A model generated the notes under the pieces. The model was not told the DNA's origin, ran no database searches, and saw only the letters and a list, made by a program, of their open reading frames with translations. Made by a program: the position numbers and the translations under genes. 64,000 nt of DNA from DASYPQ01 sp036006425 (lineage in GTDB: Bacteria > Planctomycetota > UBA1135 > GCA-002686595), in assembly GCA_036006425.1 (NCBI GenBank), contig DASYPQ010000011.1:124001-188000 (forward strand). The letters are read 5' to 3'. Shown here piece after piece: positions 41,728 through 49,992 of this stretch. Positions within the stretch are counted from its first letter, which is position 1. Each line of letters starts with the position of its first letter.

Positions 41728-42504
41728 ATGTACTCCTTGCCGGAGTCCCCGCGAGCCAAGACGCGCGTTTTCTTCGTCGACGACGACGCGGAGACGAGAG
41801 AGCTGCTCCGCTTCCTGCTCGGCACCACCAAGGACTACGAGGAGGCCGGATCGGCGTCGAAGGTCGAGGGCCTGCTGGACGCGGTTCGCCAGACCTCGCC
41901 CGACGTCCTGCTGATGGATCTGACGCTGGACGGCGAGAACCCGGTCGAGTTCATCCGCGCGCTCCACGCGGCCTGCCCGCGAGTGCGGATCATCCTGCTC
42001 ACGGGCAGCTCCGACGCGGAGCTGCTCGCGCGAGCGCGCGGCGCCGGCGCCTGCGGTCACATCTCGAAGACGACGGAGATCCTCGACGCGCTGGCGAAGG
42101 CGCTGGCGGCGAACACCGCCCACCAGCCGCCTCGCGAGCCGGAGCCCGAGGACCTCGCCGCCACCGTGCGCCGCACGGCGGATCGGCTCGGGATCAAACG
42201 GTCCGATCCCTGGCTCACGGGCTTTCTCGCCCGGACCGAGTCGGACTTCGCCGGGCTCAGGAACGCAGCGGTCCACGGGAACCGGCGTTCGCTCGGCGAC
42301 ATCGCGCACAAGTTCGCTGGTCTCAGCGGCATGATCGGAGGTGTGCAGGTCTCGCGATCCTGCCTGGAGCTCGAGGCGCTCGCCGCCTCGGACTCCTCCG
42401 CGCAGGCCATCGCGACGATCCTCGATCGTCTCGAGACGGAACTTGGCTCATTGCGAGCCGCGGTCGTAGCGTTCATGCGCGACGACGCCGGCGAACTCGC
42501 GTGA
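41728..42504 (+). CDS. Response regulator fused to an Hpt phosphotransfer domain
   Basis: A 258-residue protein. Residues about 10-125 form a receiver domain (FFVDDDAETR, phospho-acceptor Asp64 in LLMDLTLD, Thr/Ser in LLTGSSDA, Lys in HISKTTE). Residues about 160-255 form a helical bundle with candidate phospho-His194 in IAHKFAGLSGMIGG, the Hpt signature. It can therefore both receive and donate phosphate. There is no DNA-binding domain. The OmpR-type regulator 44 bases downstream is the likely partner, and no histidine kinase is adjacent. Confidence 0.85.
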   Translation: MYSLPESPRAKTRVFFVDDDAETRELLRFLLGTTKDYEEAGSASKVEGLLDAVRQTSPDVLLMDLTLDGENPVEFIRALHAACPRVRIILLTGSSDAELLARARGAGACGHISKTTEILDALAKALAANTAHQPPREPEPEDLAATVRRTADRLGIKRSDPWLTGFLARTESDFAGLRNAAVHGNRRSLGDIAHKFAGLSGMIGGVQVSRSCLELEALAASDSSAQAIATILDRLETELGSLRAAVVAFMRDDAGELA

Positions 42505-42548
42505 GAAATCCCTTTCGGAAGCAAGAAACCCGAGGAGTGTGAATCGTC

Positions 42549-43217
42549 ATGAAGGTACTCATCGTCGATGACGACCCCGACTTCAGCTACTTGACCACGT
42601 TGGGACTCGCGAAGGCCGGCATCCACTTCAGCGCCGCCAAGTCGGCGCAGGAAGCCCGCGAGGTCCTGAAAGGCCCGGAAGCCGGGACGTTCGACGTCGT
42701 GCTGCTCGACATCGAGCTGCCTGGCACGAAGGGCTGGGACTTCCTGAGCGAGCTCCGCGCGAGCGGCCAGGAAATCCCGGTGATGTTCGTGACCGTGCGG
42801 CAGGCTGCCGAGGATCGCGTGCAAGGCCTCAACCTGGGAGCGGACGACTACATCGTGAAGCCGTTCGATCCCGAAGAGCTCGTCGCCCGACTCCACGCCG
42901 TCCTGCGCCGGAACTTCCGCGGGGAGCGCCTCCGCATCCAGGATCTGACGCTCGACCCGTACCTGCGCCGCATCGAGCGCGACGGGAAGCCGATCGAGCT
43001 CACACCGCGCGAGTTCGACATCCTGTGGACGCTCGCGCAGGCGAGCGGCCGGACCGTGTCGGAGAAGGAGCTCCTGAAGCGACTCTGGGGCATCGGCTTC
43101 GATCCGGAGACGAATCTCGTGCAAGTGCACGTGTTCCGCCTGCGGCGGAAGCTCGAGAAGGGCGGCAAGCCCATGATCGACACCGTCCGCGGCCAAGGCT
43201 ACCGCCTGCGCGTCTGA
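42549..43217 (+). CDS. OmpR/PhoB-family response regulator
   Basis: A 222-residue DNA-binding response regulator. The receiver domain has the acidic DDDPDF pocket, phospho-acceptor Asp54 in VVLLDIELPG and Lys in YIVKPFDPEEL. The C-terminal winged helix has IELTPREFDILWTLAQ, recognition-helix segment NLVQVHVFRLRRKLEKGG and the terminal wing IDTVRGQGYRLRV. A GAGG-type site lies before the ATG. It follows the receiver-Hpt gene, so phosphate probably comes through a phosphorelay from a kinase encoded elsewhere. Confidence 0.95.
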   Translation: MKVLIVDDDPDFSYLTTLGLAKAGIHFSAAKSAQEAREVLKGPEAGTFDVVLLDIELPGTKGWDFLSELRASGQEIPVMFVTVRQAAEDRVQGLNLGADDYIVKPFDPEELVARLHAVLRRNFRGERLRIQDLTLDPYLRRIERDGKPIELTPREFDILWTLAQASGRTVSEKELLKRLWGIGFDPETNLVQVHVFRLRRKLEKGGKPMIDTVRGQGYRLRV

Positions 43218-43227
43218 GACTCGCGCA

Positions 43228-44403
43228 TCAGTACGCGCCTCTCCCGAACAACACGGCCGGGACGCTCTTGACGAGGAGCACGAGGTCCTGGCGCAGGCCA
43301 CGGTTCGCGATGTAGCGCATGTCCATGCGCATCCATTCGAGGAAGCCGACTTCGCTCCGCCCGCTGACTTGCCACAGACCGGTGATACCTCCGGTCACGT
43401 TGAGGCGCCGACGCTGCCAGCGTTCGTATCCCGCCACCTCGTCCAGCGTGGGAGGACGCGGGCCGACGAGCGAGCAGTCGCCCTTGAGGACGTTCCAGAG
43501 CTGCGGCGTCTCGTCGAGACTCCAGCGCCGCAGCAGTCTGCCGACGCGCGTGATCCGCGGGTCCTTGCGGATCTTGAAGACCGGACCGGCCTGTTCGTTC
43601 AGCACGTCGAGTTGCGCCCGCTGCCGTTCCGCGTCGACGAACATCGAGCGGAACTTGTAGAAGGCGAACGGCCGGCCTCCGCGTCCCGCGCGGAGCTGCT
43701 TGAAGATCACGGGCCCCGGCGAGTCGAGGCGGATCAGGATCGCCAGGAGGAGGAAGACCGGGAGGAGGACGAGGAGCGCCGTCGCGGACAAGACGATGTC
43801 GAACGCGCGCTTCCAGGGGGGCAACGGGAGCGAGAGGCGGGGCCACAGATCCTCGAGCGCCTGCGGCGCCGGCTCCGGACGTCGCTCGCGCGCGGCAGGC
43901 TCCTCGCGCCGTGCCGCGGACTGCGGGACGTGCGGATAGATGCAGTTCTTCCGCTCGATACCGAGTCCGCTCGATGCGGCCGCGCAATCGATCCACGCGC
44001 CGACGACGCCGGCAGCTGTCGGCCCCGAGTCCGGCAGCAGGACGCCGAGCCGCTCGGCCGGAAGGTGCCCGATCCTGTCCGTCGATCGGATGCGCCGGCG
44101 GATCTGGCGCGCGAGACGTTCGAAAGCGGCGCGATCGCCGAGTCTCCGGCGCAGGATCAGCAGCGTGAAGAGACGCGTGCCGCGATCGGCGAGCGAGCGT
44201 TCGTACTCGAGGATCCGTTCGAATTCCGCGGCGGAGAGCGGCGGCTCGCCGTGCTCCGGCACGCGCGCTCGCTTCGAAGTCGCAAGTTCGAGGTTCAGCG
44301 GCTCGAGAACGGACAAATCGGAGCTCGCGCTCGATCCGAAACGGCGCGATCCACGCAAGCGATCGATCGGCGCCGTAGCGGCCTCTCGTTGGACGAAATT
44401 CAT
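43228..44403 (-). CDS. Polyprenyl-phosphate sugar-1-phosphate transferase with degenerate GGDEF-like N-terminus
   Basis: An initiating glycosyl-phosphate transferase (WcaJ/RfbP family) that loads the first sugar of an exopolysaccharide onto undecaprenyl phosphate. Family blocks are complete: WKRAFDIVLSATALLVLLP (membrane segment, about 197-225), GRPFAFYKFRSMFVDAE, DPRITRVGRLLRRWSLDETPQ (written in two parts here), LVGPRPP and GLWQVSGRSE. Residues about 57-135 instead resemble a GGDEF domain (LFTLLILRRRL, RIRSTDRIGHLPAERLGVLL) in which the GGDEF signature is replaced by HLPAERL, so it should not make cyclic di-GMP. It is divergent from the APEIDP-tail gene. Confidence 0.88.
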   Translation of the reverse strand: MNFVQREAATAPIDRLRGSRRFGSSASSDLSVLEPLNLELATSKRARVPEHGEPPLSAAEFERILEYERSLADRGTRLFTLLILRRRLGDRAAFERLARQIRRRIRSTDRIGHLPAERLGVLLPDSGPTAAGVVGAWIDCAAASSGLGIERKNCIYPHVPQSAARREEPAARERRPEPAPQALEDLWPRLSLPLPPWKRAFDIVLSATALLVLLPVFLLLAILIRLDSPGPVIFKQLRAGRGGRPFAFYKFRSMFVDAERQRAQLDVLNEQAGPVFKIRKDPRITRVGRLLRRWSLDETPQLWNVLKGDCSLVGPRPPTLDEVAGYERWQRRRLNVTGGITGLWQVSGRSEVGFLEWMRMDMRYIANRGLRQDLVLLVKSVPAVLFGRGAY

Positions 44404-44588
44404 GAGCGCGACGTTAGATCGCCGCAGGGCCGATCGCTGTTACTTCGACGTCATTGCGCGACGTCGTCGCCGCGTCCGCTGAAGCCATCGTAACGCGCGG
44501 AAATCGCGCTCGACTCTACACTCGCGCTCTGTGTGTCCGGCCCCGATCTGGAGTCCAAATGACGTTGCAATCATCGCGAGGTGCTCGA

Positions 44589-44828
44589 ATGCCGAGCCAG
44601 TCCCTGAATCGTTTCTTCTCCCGTACCGCCCTGCCCGGCATCGCTCTGGTCTGCGCGCTCGCCGCGAACGCGGCGGCGAGCACGGACACCGCTCACGAAT
44701 CCAACGCTGAAGGCGCGCGCTCCCGTGCCGCTCCCGAGATCGATCCTGGACTTGCGGCGGCCGGCCTCGTCCTCCTGTCCGGAGGGACGCTGGTGCTCAT
44801 GTCGCGCCGGCGCCCGAAGTCCGCGTGA
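44589..44828 (+). CDS. Small secreted protein with APEIDP-type C-terminal sorting tail (79 aa)
   Basis: A 79-residue protein with an N-terminal signal peptide (FFSRTALPGIALVCALAANA) and a short Ser/Glu/Ala-rich mature part. The C-terminus is tripartite: APEIDP motif, hydrophobic helix (GLAAAGLVLLSGGTLVLM) and basic SRRRPK end. This is the PEP-CTERM/VPEID-type tail recognised by exosortase-like enzymes in bacteria that make exopolysaccharide. The ATG at 44589 is preferred because GAGGTG precedes it; ATG 44559 is possible. Its stop overlaps the GTG start of the RCC1 protein (GTGA). No exosortase gene is in the window. Confidence 0.7.
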   Translation: MPSQSLNRFFSRTALPGIALVCALAANAAASTDTAHESNAEGARSRAAPEIDPGLAAAGLVLLSGGTLVLMSRRRPKSA

Positions 44829-47140
44829 TCCGGAGCATCTACACCTCCGCTCTGATCCTCTGCGGCTCGGTGGCGGCCGCCCAGTCGGGGAGCGTCGGAC
44901 AGTCGCACATCGCCGGCCAGATCTTCGGATGGGGCGAGCAGGTCTTCGACAGCACCTGGCAACACCAATCGTTCGTCGAGATCGCGGCCGGCGACAGCCA
45001 CACCCTCGCCCGCCGCAGCGACGGAGCCGTCGTCGCGTGCGGATGGAACTACTTCGGCCAGTGCAACGTCCCGCCGACGCCCGATGGACTGTCGTGTGTC
45101 CAGCTCGCGGCCGGCGCGGATCACAGTCTCGCACGCTACAGCGACGGCTCCGTCGCCGCCTGGGGCAACGATGTGTCCGGCCAGTGCGACGTGCCGACGC
45201 TGCCCCCCGGGGTCAGCTTCCGCGCGGTCGCCGCGGGCGGGGTGTTCGGCTTCAGCGGCACCGCCCACTCGCTCGCCGTGCTGTCCGACGGGTCCCTGCG
45301 CGCGTGGGGCAATGACTTCGCGGGCCAGTGCGACGTCCCCGTCGATCCGCCCGGCACGTCCTACGTCGCGATCGCCGCGGGAGGCGCCCACTCTCTCGCG
45401 CTCCGACAGGACGGAACGATCGTCGCCTGGGGGCTGAACTCCGACGGACAGTGCAACGTGCCTGCGCTCCCAGGCGACCTCACCTACATCGCGCTCACGG
45501 CGGGCGCGTACCACTCCGCGGCGATCGTCAGCGACGGGACGGCGCGCGCATGGGGAGCCAACTTCGCCGGACAATGCGACGTGCCGCCGCCTCCGGCCGG
45601 GCTCGCGTACCTCGAGATCGCGGCCGCCGCGAACCACACGCTCGCGCGACTGAGCGACGGCTCGGTGATCGCGTTCGGAGACCGCTCCTTCGGCCAGTGC
45701 GACGTCCCCGCGCTTCCGGCCGGGCTCGCGTACGTGGAAATCGCCGCGGGCGGAGACCGGAGCGTCGCGCGGCGCAGCGACGGGACGATCGCGGCTTGGG
45801 GCCTGAACGACTACGGGCAATGCAACGTCCCCGCGACGCCCGCCGGCACGAGCTACGTCGAGGCCGCCGTCGGCGGCAGCAACGCGCTCGCGCTGCGCGA
45901 CGACGGCAAGGTCGTCGCCTGGGGGTTCGACGACTACGGTCAATCCGATGTGCCCGCACTGCCGCCGGGCGTCACGTACGTCGAGGTCGCAGTGGGCTGG
46001 GTGCACGGTCTGGCGCGCCGGAGCGACGGGGCGATCGCGGCGTGGGGCTACAACGGGTCCGGCGAGTGCAACGTGCCCGCGCTCCCGCCCGGAGTCGAGT
46101 ACTCCGACGTCAAGACGTCGTACCACCACTCGCTGGCGCGGCGCACGGACGGTGCGGTCGTCGCGTGGGGCGACGACAGCTACGGTCAGTGCAGCGTTCC
46201 GCCGCTCCCGACCTCGGTCGAGTACGCGCAGATCGGCGCCGGTTTCGGGCACAGCATCGCCCTGCGCAGCGACGGCGTCGTCGTCGCCTGGGGCCGGAAC
46301 GACTCGGGCCAGTGCAACGTGCCCTCGCTGCCGCCCGGTCTCTTGTTCGTCGAGGTCGTCGCGGGTGGAGCGCACAACGTCGCTCGCCTCAGCGATGGAT
46401 CCGTCGTCGCCTGGGGCGACAACGCTTTGGGGCAGTGCGACGTGCCCGCGATCCCGCCCGGCCTCGCGTGCACCGGCGTCGCCGCGGGCGAGGCCCACAG
46501 CGTCGCGCGCCTCACGGACGGCTCCGTCCTGGCCTGGGGTTGGAACGCCGTGAACCAATGCCGCATTCCGTCGCTTCCGCCGGGTCGGTCGCCCGCGCGC
46601 ATCGACGCGGGGGGCGACCGCACGTGCGCGGTATTCGAGCCCGCGGCGACGATCAGCTCCTTCTGCTTCGGGGACGGGACCGCCGCTCCCTGCCCGTGCG
46701 GCAACTCGGGGCTGTCCGGCCGTGGCTGCGACAATTCGATCGCGACGGGCGGCGCGCACCTCACCTGGACCGGCGACGCGCTCCTCTCCCGCGACACGCT
46801 CCGGCTGACCTCGTCCGGCGAATTGCCGAACGCCTGGTCGCTGCTCTGGCAGGGCGACCTCGCGATCGCGCCGGTCTCGTTCGGCGACGGACTGCGCTGC
46901 ATGGGCGGCGAGCTCACCCGCCTGTTCGCGCACAACGCCATCGGCGGCGCCGTGACCGCCCCACAGGGCGCGGACGGATCGATCTCCTCCCGCTCGGCGG
47001 CGCTCGGGAGACCGATTCCGCCAGGCGGGCTGCGCGTGTACCAGATGCTCTACCGGGACCCCAACACGGCCTTCTGCCCCGCGCCGCCTGGGGGAACGTT
47101 CAACGCGTCGAATGCCCTGCGCGTGACCTGGGGCGCCTGA
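44825..47140 (+). CDS. Secreted RCC1-repeat protein with cysteine-rich C-terminal domain
   Basis: A 771-residue exported protein starting at a GTG that overlaps the upstream stop. After the signal peptide (IRSIYTSALILCGSVAAAQ), 13 repeats of about 44 residues follow the pattern (V/I)AAG--HS-AR-SDG-V-AWG-N--GQCNVP, which is the RCC1 beta-propeller repeat. Twelve of the thirteen carry a Cys in GQC(N/D)VP; one has GQSDVP. From about residue 613 the last 159 residues form a separate domain (FCFGDG, CPCGNSG, GRGCDNS, FGDGLRC, YQMLYRD, FNASNALRVTW) shared with the products of 48240-49910 and 50600-52396. It is probably a surface or extracellular protein. The structured element at 47141 begins right after its stop. 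Confidence 0.88.
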   Translation: MIRSIYTSALILCGSVAAAQSGSVGQSHIAGQIFGWGEQVFDSTWQHQSFVEIAAGDSHTLARRSDGAVVACGWNYFGQCNVPPTPDGLSCVQLAAGADHSLARYSDGSVAAWGNDVSGQCDVPTLPPGVSFRAVAAGGVFGFSGTAHSLAVLSDGSLRAWGNDFAGQCDVPVDPPGTSYVAIAAGGAHSLALRQDGTIVAWGLNSDGQCNVPALPGDLTYIALTAGAYHSAAIVSDGTARAWGANFAGQCDVPPPPAGLAYLEIAAAANHTLARLSDGSVIAFGDRSFGQCDVPALPAGLAYVEIAAGGDRSVARRSDGTIAAWGLNDYGQCNVPATPAGTSYVEAAVGGSNALALRDDGKVVAWGFDDYGQSDVPALPPGVTYVEVAVGWVHGLARRSDGAIAAWGYNGSGECNVPALPPGVEYSDVKTSYHHSLARRTDGAVVAWGDDSYGQCSVPPLPTSVEYAQIGAGFGHSIALRSDGVVVAWGRNDSGQCNVPSLPPGLLFVEVVAGGAHNVARLSDGSVVAWGDNALGQCDVPAIPPGLACTGVAAGEAHSVARLTDGSVLAWGWNAVNQCRIPSLPPGRSPARIDAGGDRTCAVFEPAATISSFCFGDGTAAPCPCGNSGLSGRGCDNSIATGGAHLTWTGDALLSRDTLRLTSSGELPNAWSLLWQGDLAIAPVSFGDGLRCMGGELTRLFAHNAIGGAVTAPQGADGSISSRSAALGRPIPPGGLRVYQMLYRDPNTAFCPAPPGGTFNASNALRVTWGA

Positions 47141-47307
47141 GAGTCTGGCCTAGTTGGCTGGGCCACCGCCCGGCACAAGTCCGCCGGCGAAAGAGGCTTG
47201 GAGCGATTTCGTGCACCCGGGCTCGGACGGGGTTCGCCGCCGCCGCGGGAGCCGTTGGCAATCCAGGAGTTGCGTCCGGGTTCGGCACAATCAACTGGGC
47301 CAGATTT
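47141..47307 (+). repeat. Dispersed structured element, copy 1 (161-base core 47144-47304)
   Basis: The 161-base core aligns without gaps to copy 2 (49996-50156), with about 100 identical bases by hand count. Identity is concentrated in boxes: the two ends, CTTGGAG-GATT, CCCGGGCT and GGAGTTGC. The ends TCTGGCCTAGTTGGCTGGGC and GCACAATCAACTGGGCCAGA pair at 18 of 20 positions if G-U is allowed on the plus strand. It begins directly after the RCC1 gene stop and ends 58 bases before the DUF4412-like gene, so it may be a 3' UTR or leader structure. No reading frame is supported inside. Confidence 0.75.
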
Positions 47308-47362
47308 CTGCCCGGCCCTACGCTATCCGCGCCGCAGCCCCAAAGTTCCCCAGGAGCCTCCC

Positions 47363-48124
47363 ATGAAGACCCTTCTCGCTCTCGCCTTCGCCACCGCGAT
47401 CTCCGCGCCCGCCTTCGGTCATGACACCGTCATCACGAAGGAGAAGCACACCGACGCGGCCAAGATGATGGGTCAGGAGCGACCCGCGCAGGACGTGAAG
47501 CAAGTGATCTGGATCGGCAAGGACCACATGCGCGTCGAGGAAGGCGACAAGGTCACGATCGTGCGCGCGGACCTGAAGAAGCTCTATATCCTCGACACGA
47601 AGGCGAAGACCCGCACGGCGCTCGATCTGCCGCTCGACATGAAGAAGTACATGCCGGCCGACATGGCGCCGATGATGGAGCAGATGACGTCGCAGATGAA
47701 GATCACCGTCACGCCGACGACGGAGACGAAGAAGATCAAGGACTGGAACGCGACCAAGTACACGGTGGCGATGACGCTGCCGATGGGCGGATCCGCCACG
47801 CAGGAGATGTGGGTCACGAAGGACGTCGGAGGCGACCGCGCCGGATGGCAGGACATGTACGCCGCGCTGATGTCGGCGAGCCCGTTCTCGGCGGCGATGG
47901 CGAACGAGATGAAGAAGATCGACGGCCTGCCGGTCCTGAGCGAACGCACGCAGACGATGATGGGCAGCGAAGTGAAGTCGAAGGAGTCCGTCGTCTCGGT
48001 CGAGGAGAAGGAGCCGACTGCGGAGCTCTACGAGCTGCCGAAGGACTACACCGACAAGCCGTTCGACCCGATGGCCGAGATGAAGATGGGCGGCGGGGGC
48101 GGTCGCGCCCCGCACGGCGGGTAG
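47363..48124 (+). CDS. Exported DUF4412-like protein
   Basis: A 253-residue protein with a cleavable signal peptide (MKTLLALAFATAISAPAFGH). The body follows the DUF4412-type plan: an early strand with IWIGKDHMRVEEGDK, VRADLKKLYILDTKAKTRT, a Met-rich helix, then KIKDWNATKYTVAMTLPMGG-like strands. Such proteins look like LolA/outer-membrane lipoprotein-sorting relatives, but the function is not established. The tail is Gly-rich. CAGGAG precedes the ATG at 47363. The structured element lies in its upstream region. Confidence 0.72.
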   Translation: MKTLLALAFATAISAPAFGHDTVITKEKHTDAAKMMGQERPAQDVKQVIWIGKDHMRVEEGDKVTIVRADLKKLYILDTKAKTRTALDLPLDMKKYMPADMAPMMEQMTSQMKITVTPTTETKKIKDWNATKYTVAMTLPMGGSATQEMWVTKDVGGDRAGWQDMYAALMSASPFSAAMANEMKKIDGLPVLSERTQTMMGSEVKSKESVVSVEEKEPTAELYELPKDYTDKPFDPMAEMKMGGGGGRAPHGG

Positions 48125-48239
48125 GGAGCGCGGCGCCCGTCGAGCAGGGTGGGTGGTCCGGCTCCCTTCGCGGCCCTGCGCCGCGGCTGGTGGTCCAGCG
48201 CGCAGCGCAGTCCGCGAGCCAAGGAAGCCCGGTGCAATG

Positions 48240-49910
48240 TCAGGGCGTCCAGACGATGCGGTAGGCGTTCGTGAAGTTGAGTGTCGACGGCGTGCAGAAC
48301 GTGGCGCCGTTGCGGTACCACACCTGATAGTTCATCGGACCGGGACCGCCGAGCGTTCCGGCGACGCTGACGGGCAGGTCGCCCGGCACCGTCGCGCCGT
48401 ACTCGCGGTTACCGCACAGGAGATTGCGCTTGTAGAGCCGCTTCGTGCTCCCGCTGAGGCAACGCAGTCCGTCGCCGAATGCGGCACCGTTGCCGCCGTT
48501 CACGACTCCGGTTCCCTGCACGAGGATCGTCAGCGCCGGATTCGGGTTCGTGAGCCCGGACACCGTGAAGTGCACGGTGTCGTTCGAGATCGACGCGAAC
48601 CCGTTCGCCCACAGGAGGCCGCCGAGCGGGTTCGAGCTGTTGCCGCACCCGCGACCGGCCGCGCCGAAGTTCGCGCACGGGCAGGCCGTGCCGGATCCGT
48701 CGCCGAAGCAGAAGCCGGTCCCCGGCCAGGATTCGTGAAGGGCGTCGAGCGCGTCCAGGTCGTCGCCGATCGGAGTCCCCGGCACCGAGCGCGCGGTTGC
48801 GAGGCCGAGAGCCTCGGCCGTCACCCAGATTCCGGGCAGCGAGCCCGCGGGACCGGTCGGGAACAGGATGTCTCCCGGCTCGATCGGCATCCCGAACACC
48901 GAGTCCGGCTGGCCGACGATCAGCGATCCGCGGCGGACCGAGAAGAAGAGCTGGTCGGTCGCACCGGTCGTCCAGTCGTACGGCGTGACGGAACGCTGGT
49001 ACCCCGCGACACCGTTCTCGCGCAGAAGGAGCGCATCGAGGTCGTCGGTGTCCGGTCCCCCGAGGTCGAGCCCGAGCGTCGCGGCCGAGGCGTACACGGC
49101 CGGACCGCAGCTCGGGCAGGTGCGCAGCACGTCGCCGCCCACGAAGCCGTGAGCCGCCGCGCTCCCCGAGTTGAAGACGCCCAGGCCCGGATCCCAGAAC
49201 GCTGAGTCGAGCGAGAAGTACGTGCACGTCGAGGTCGGCAACCACCGATCCGGCACGTCGAGATCGAGCGCGTCGAGGTCGTCGCCGGGCGCGGGCTCGA
49301 TCAGACCGAGTCCCGGGTAGACGGCGCCGCTGCAGCTCGCGAGCCCGTTCCCGTCGATCAGCGCGTTGTGGCCGTAGGGCGTCGTCGCGCCGATCGGCCC
49401 GCACGGGATCGAGAACGTGTGGAAGACGTCCGCGGCTTCGTCGCCGCACGGGCCCTCCGTGACCACGTTCGGCGGGATCGGCGACCCCGGGTATCCGATG
49501 GCGCGGAAGCTGACCGAGAACGCCCACGTCGGCGGCGGGAAGTTGACGTTCGAGCTGCACTGGACGATCGGATCGAGCGCGTGCGAGAGGGCGTCGACCT
49601 CGACCGAGCAGGGCGTTCCCCCGACGTGGCCGACGCAACCGGCATGGAGCAGGAGCCCGAGCCCGACCGGGAAGCCGGTCCCGCCGCTCTCGACGATGTT
49701 CGGCTGCGGCTGGAACCCGATCATCGGCGCGAGAAACGCCGGCGCGAGCAGGTCCCCCTCCGTGATCGGCGTCGCCGTGAAGAAGTCCGCGACCGAGACG
49801 GTCGGGCTCCTCCAATTGATGGAGAACACCGGAACGCCGGTCTGCCCCGCCGCGAGGCCGGCGAGGAGGAGAGGGGCCGCGGGGAGGAGGATGCAGAGGG
49901 GGATCTTCAT
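48240..49910 (-). CDS. Secreted protein with DDLDAL repeats and cysteine-rich C-terminal domain
   Basis: A 556-residue exported protein (signal peptide MKIPLCILLPAAPLLLAGLA). Residues about 25-390 contain recurring units with a strand F-S-(I/V/L), a GD(L/I/V)L turn, LGL and then an acidic DDLDAL motif. DDLDAL occurs three times (APGDDLDALDLD, TDDLDALLLREN, IGDDLDALDALHE). The acidic repeats suggest calcium binding, which is inference. The last ~165 residues (FCFGDGSGTACPCANFG, GRGCGNS, FGDGLRC, NYQVWYRN, NAYRIVW) are the same C-terminal domain as in the RCC1 and SBBP proteins nearby. It is divergent from copy 2 of the structured element. Confidence 0.8.
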   Translation of the reverse strand: MKIPLCILLPAAPLLLAGLAAGQTGVPVFSINWRSPTVSVADFFTATPITEGDLLAPAFLAPMIGFQPQPNIVESGGTGFPVGLGLLLHAGCVGHVGGTPCSVEVDALSHALDPIVQCSSNVNFPPPTWAFSVSFRAIGYPGSPIPPNVVTEGPCGDEAADVFHTFSIPCGPIGATTPYGHNALIDGNGLASCSGAVYPGLGLIEPAPGDDLDALDLDVPDRWLPTSTCTYFSLDSAFWDPGLGVFNSGSAAAHGFVGGDVLRTCPSCGPAVYASAATLGLDLGGPDTDDLDALLLRENGVAGYQRSVTPYDWTTGATDQLFFSVRRGSLIVGQPDSVFGMPIEPGDILFPTGPAGSLPGIWVTAEALGLATARSVPGTPIGDDLDALDALHESWPGTGFCFGDGSGTACPCANFGAAGRGCGNSSNPLGGLLWANGFASISNDTVHFTVSGLTNPNPALTILVQGTGVVNGGNGAAFGDGLRCLSGSTKRLYKRNLLCGNREYGATVPGDLPVSVAGTLGGPGPMNYQVWYRNGATFCTPSTLNFTNAYRIVWTP

Positions 49911-49992
49911 GGGAAGCTCGATCGGTGGGGGGTGGCAGGGACTCGGCCTCCCGCCATGGCGCGCGACGCCCGCAGGTGGACGGGAACCTCGA

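Noticed and set aside
43940..44482. A plus-strand gene opposite the sugar transferase
   Set aside because: The frame is antisense to the GGDEF-like and transferase coding sequence and is Arg/Ser-rich without features.
44900..46620. CRISPR-like or tandem DNA repeats
   Set aside because: The periodic similarity (about 132-144 bases) is in frame and explained by the RCC1 protein repeats; spacers are not unique sequences between identical repeats.
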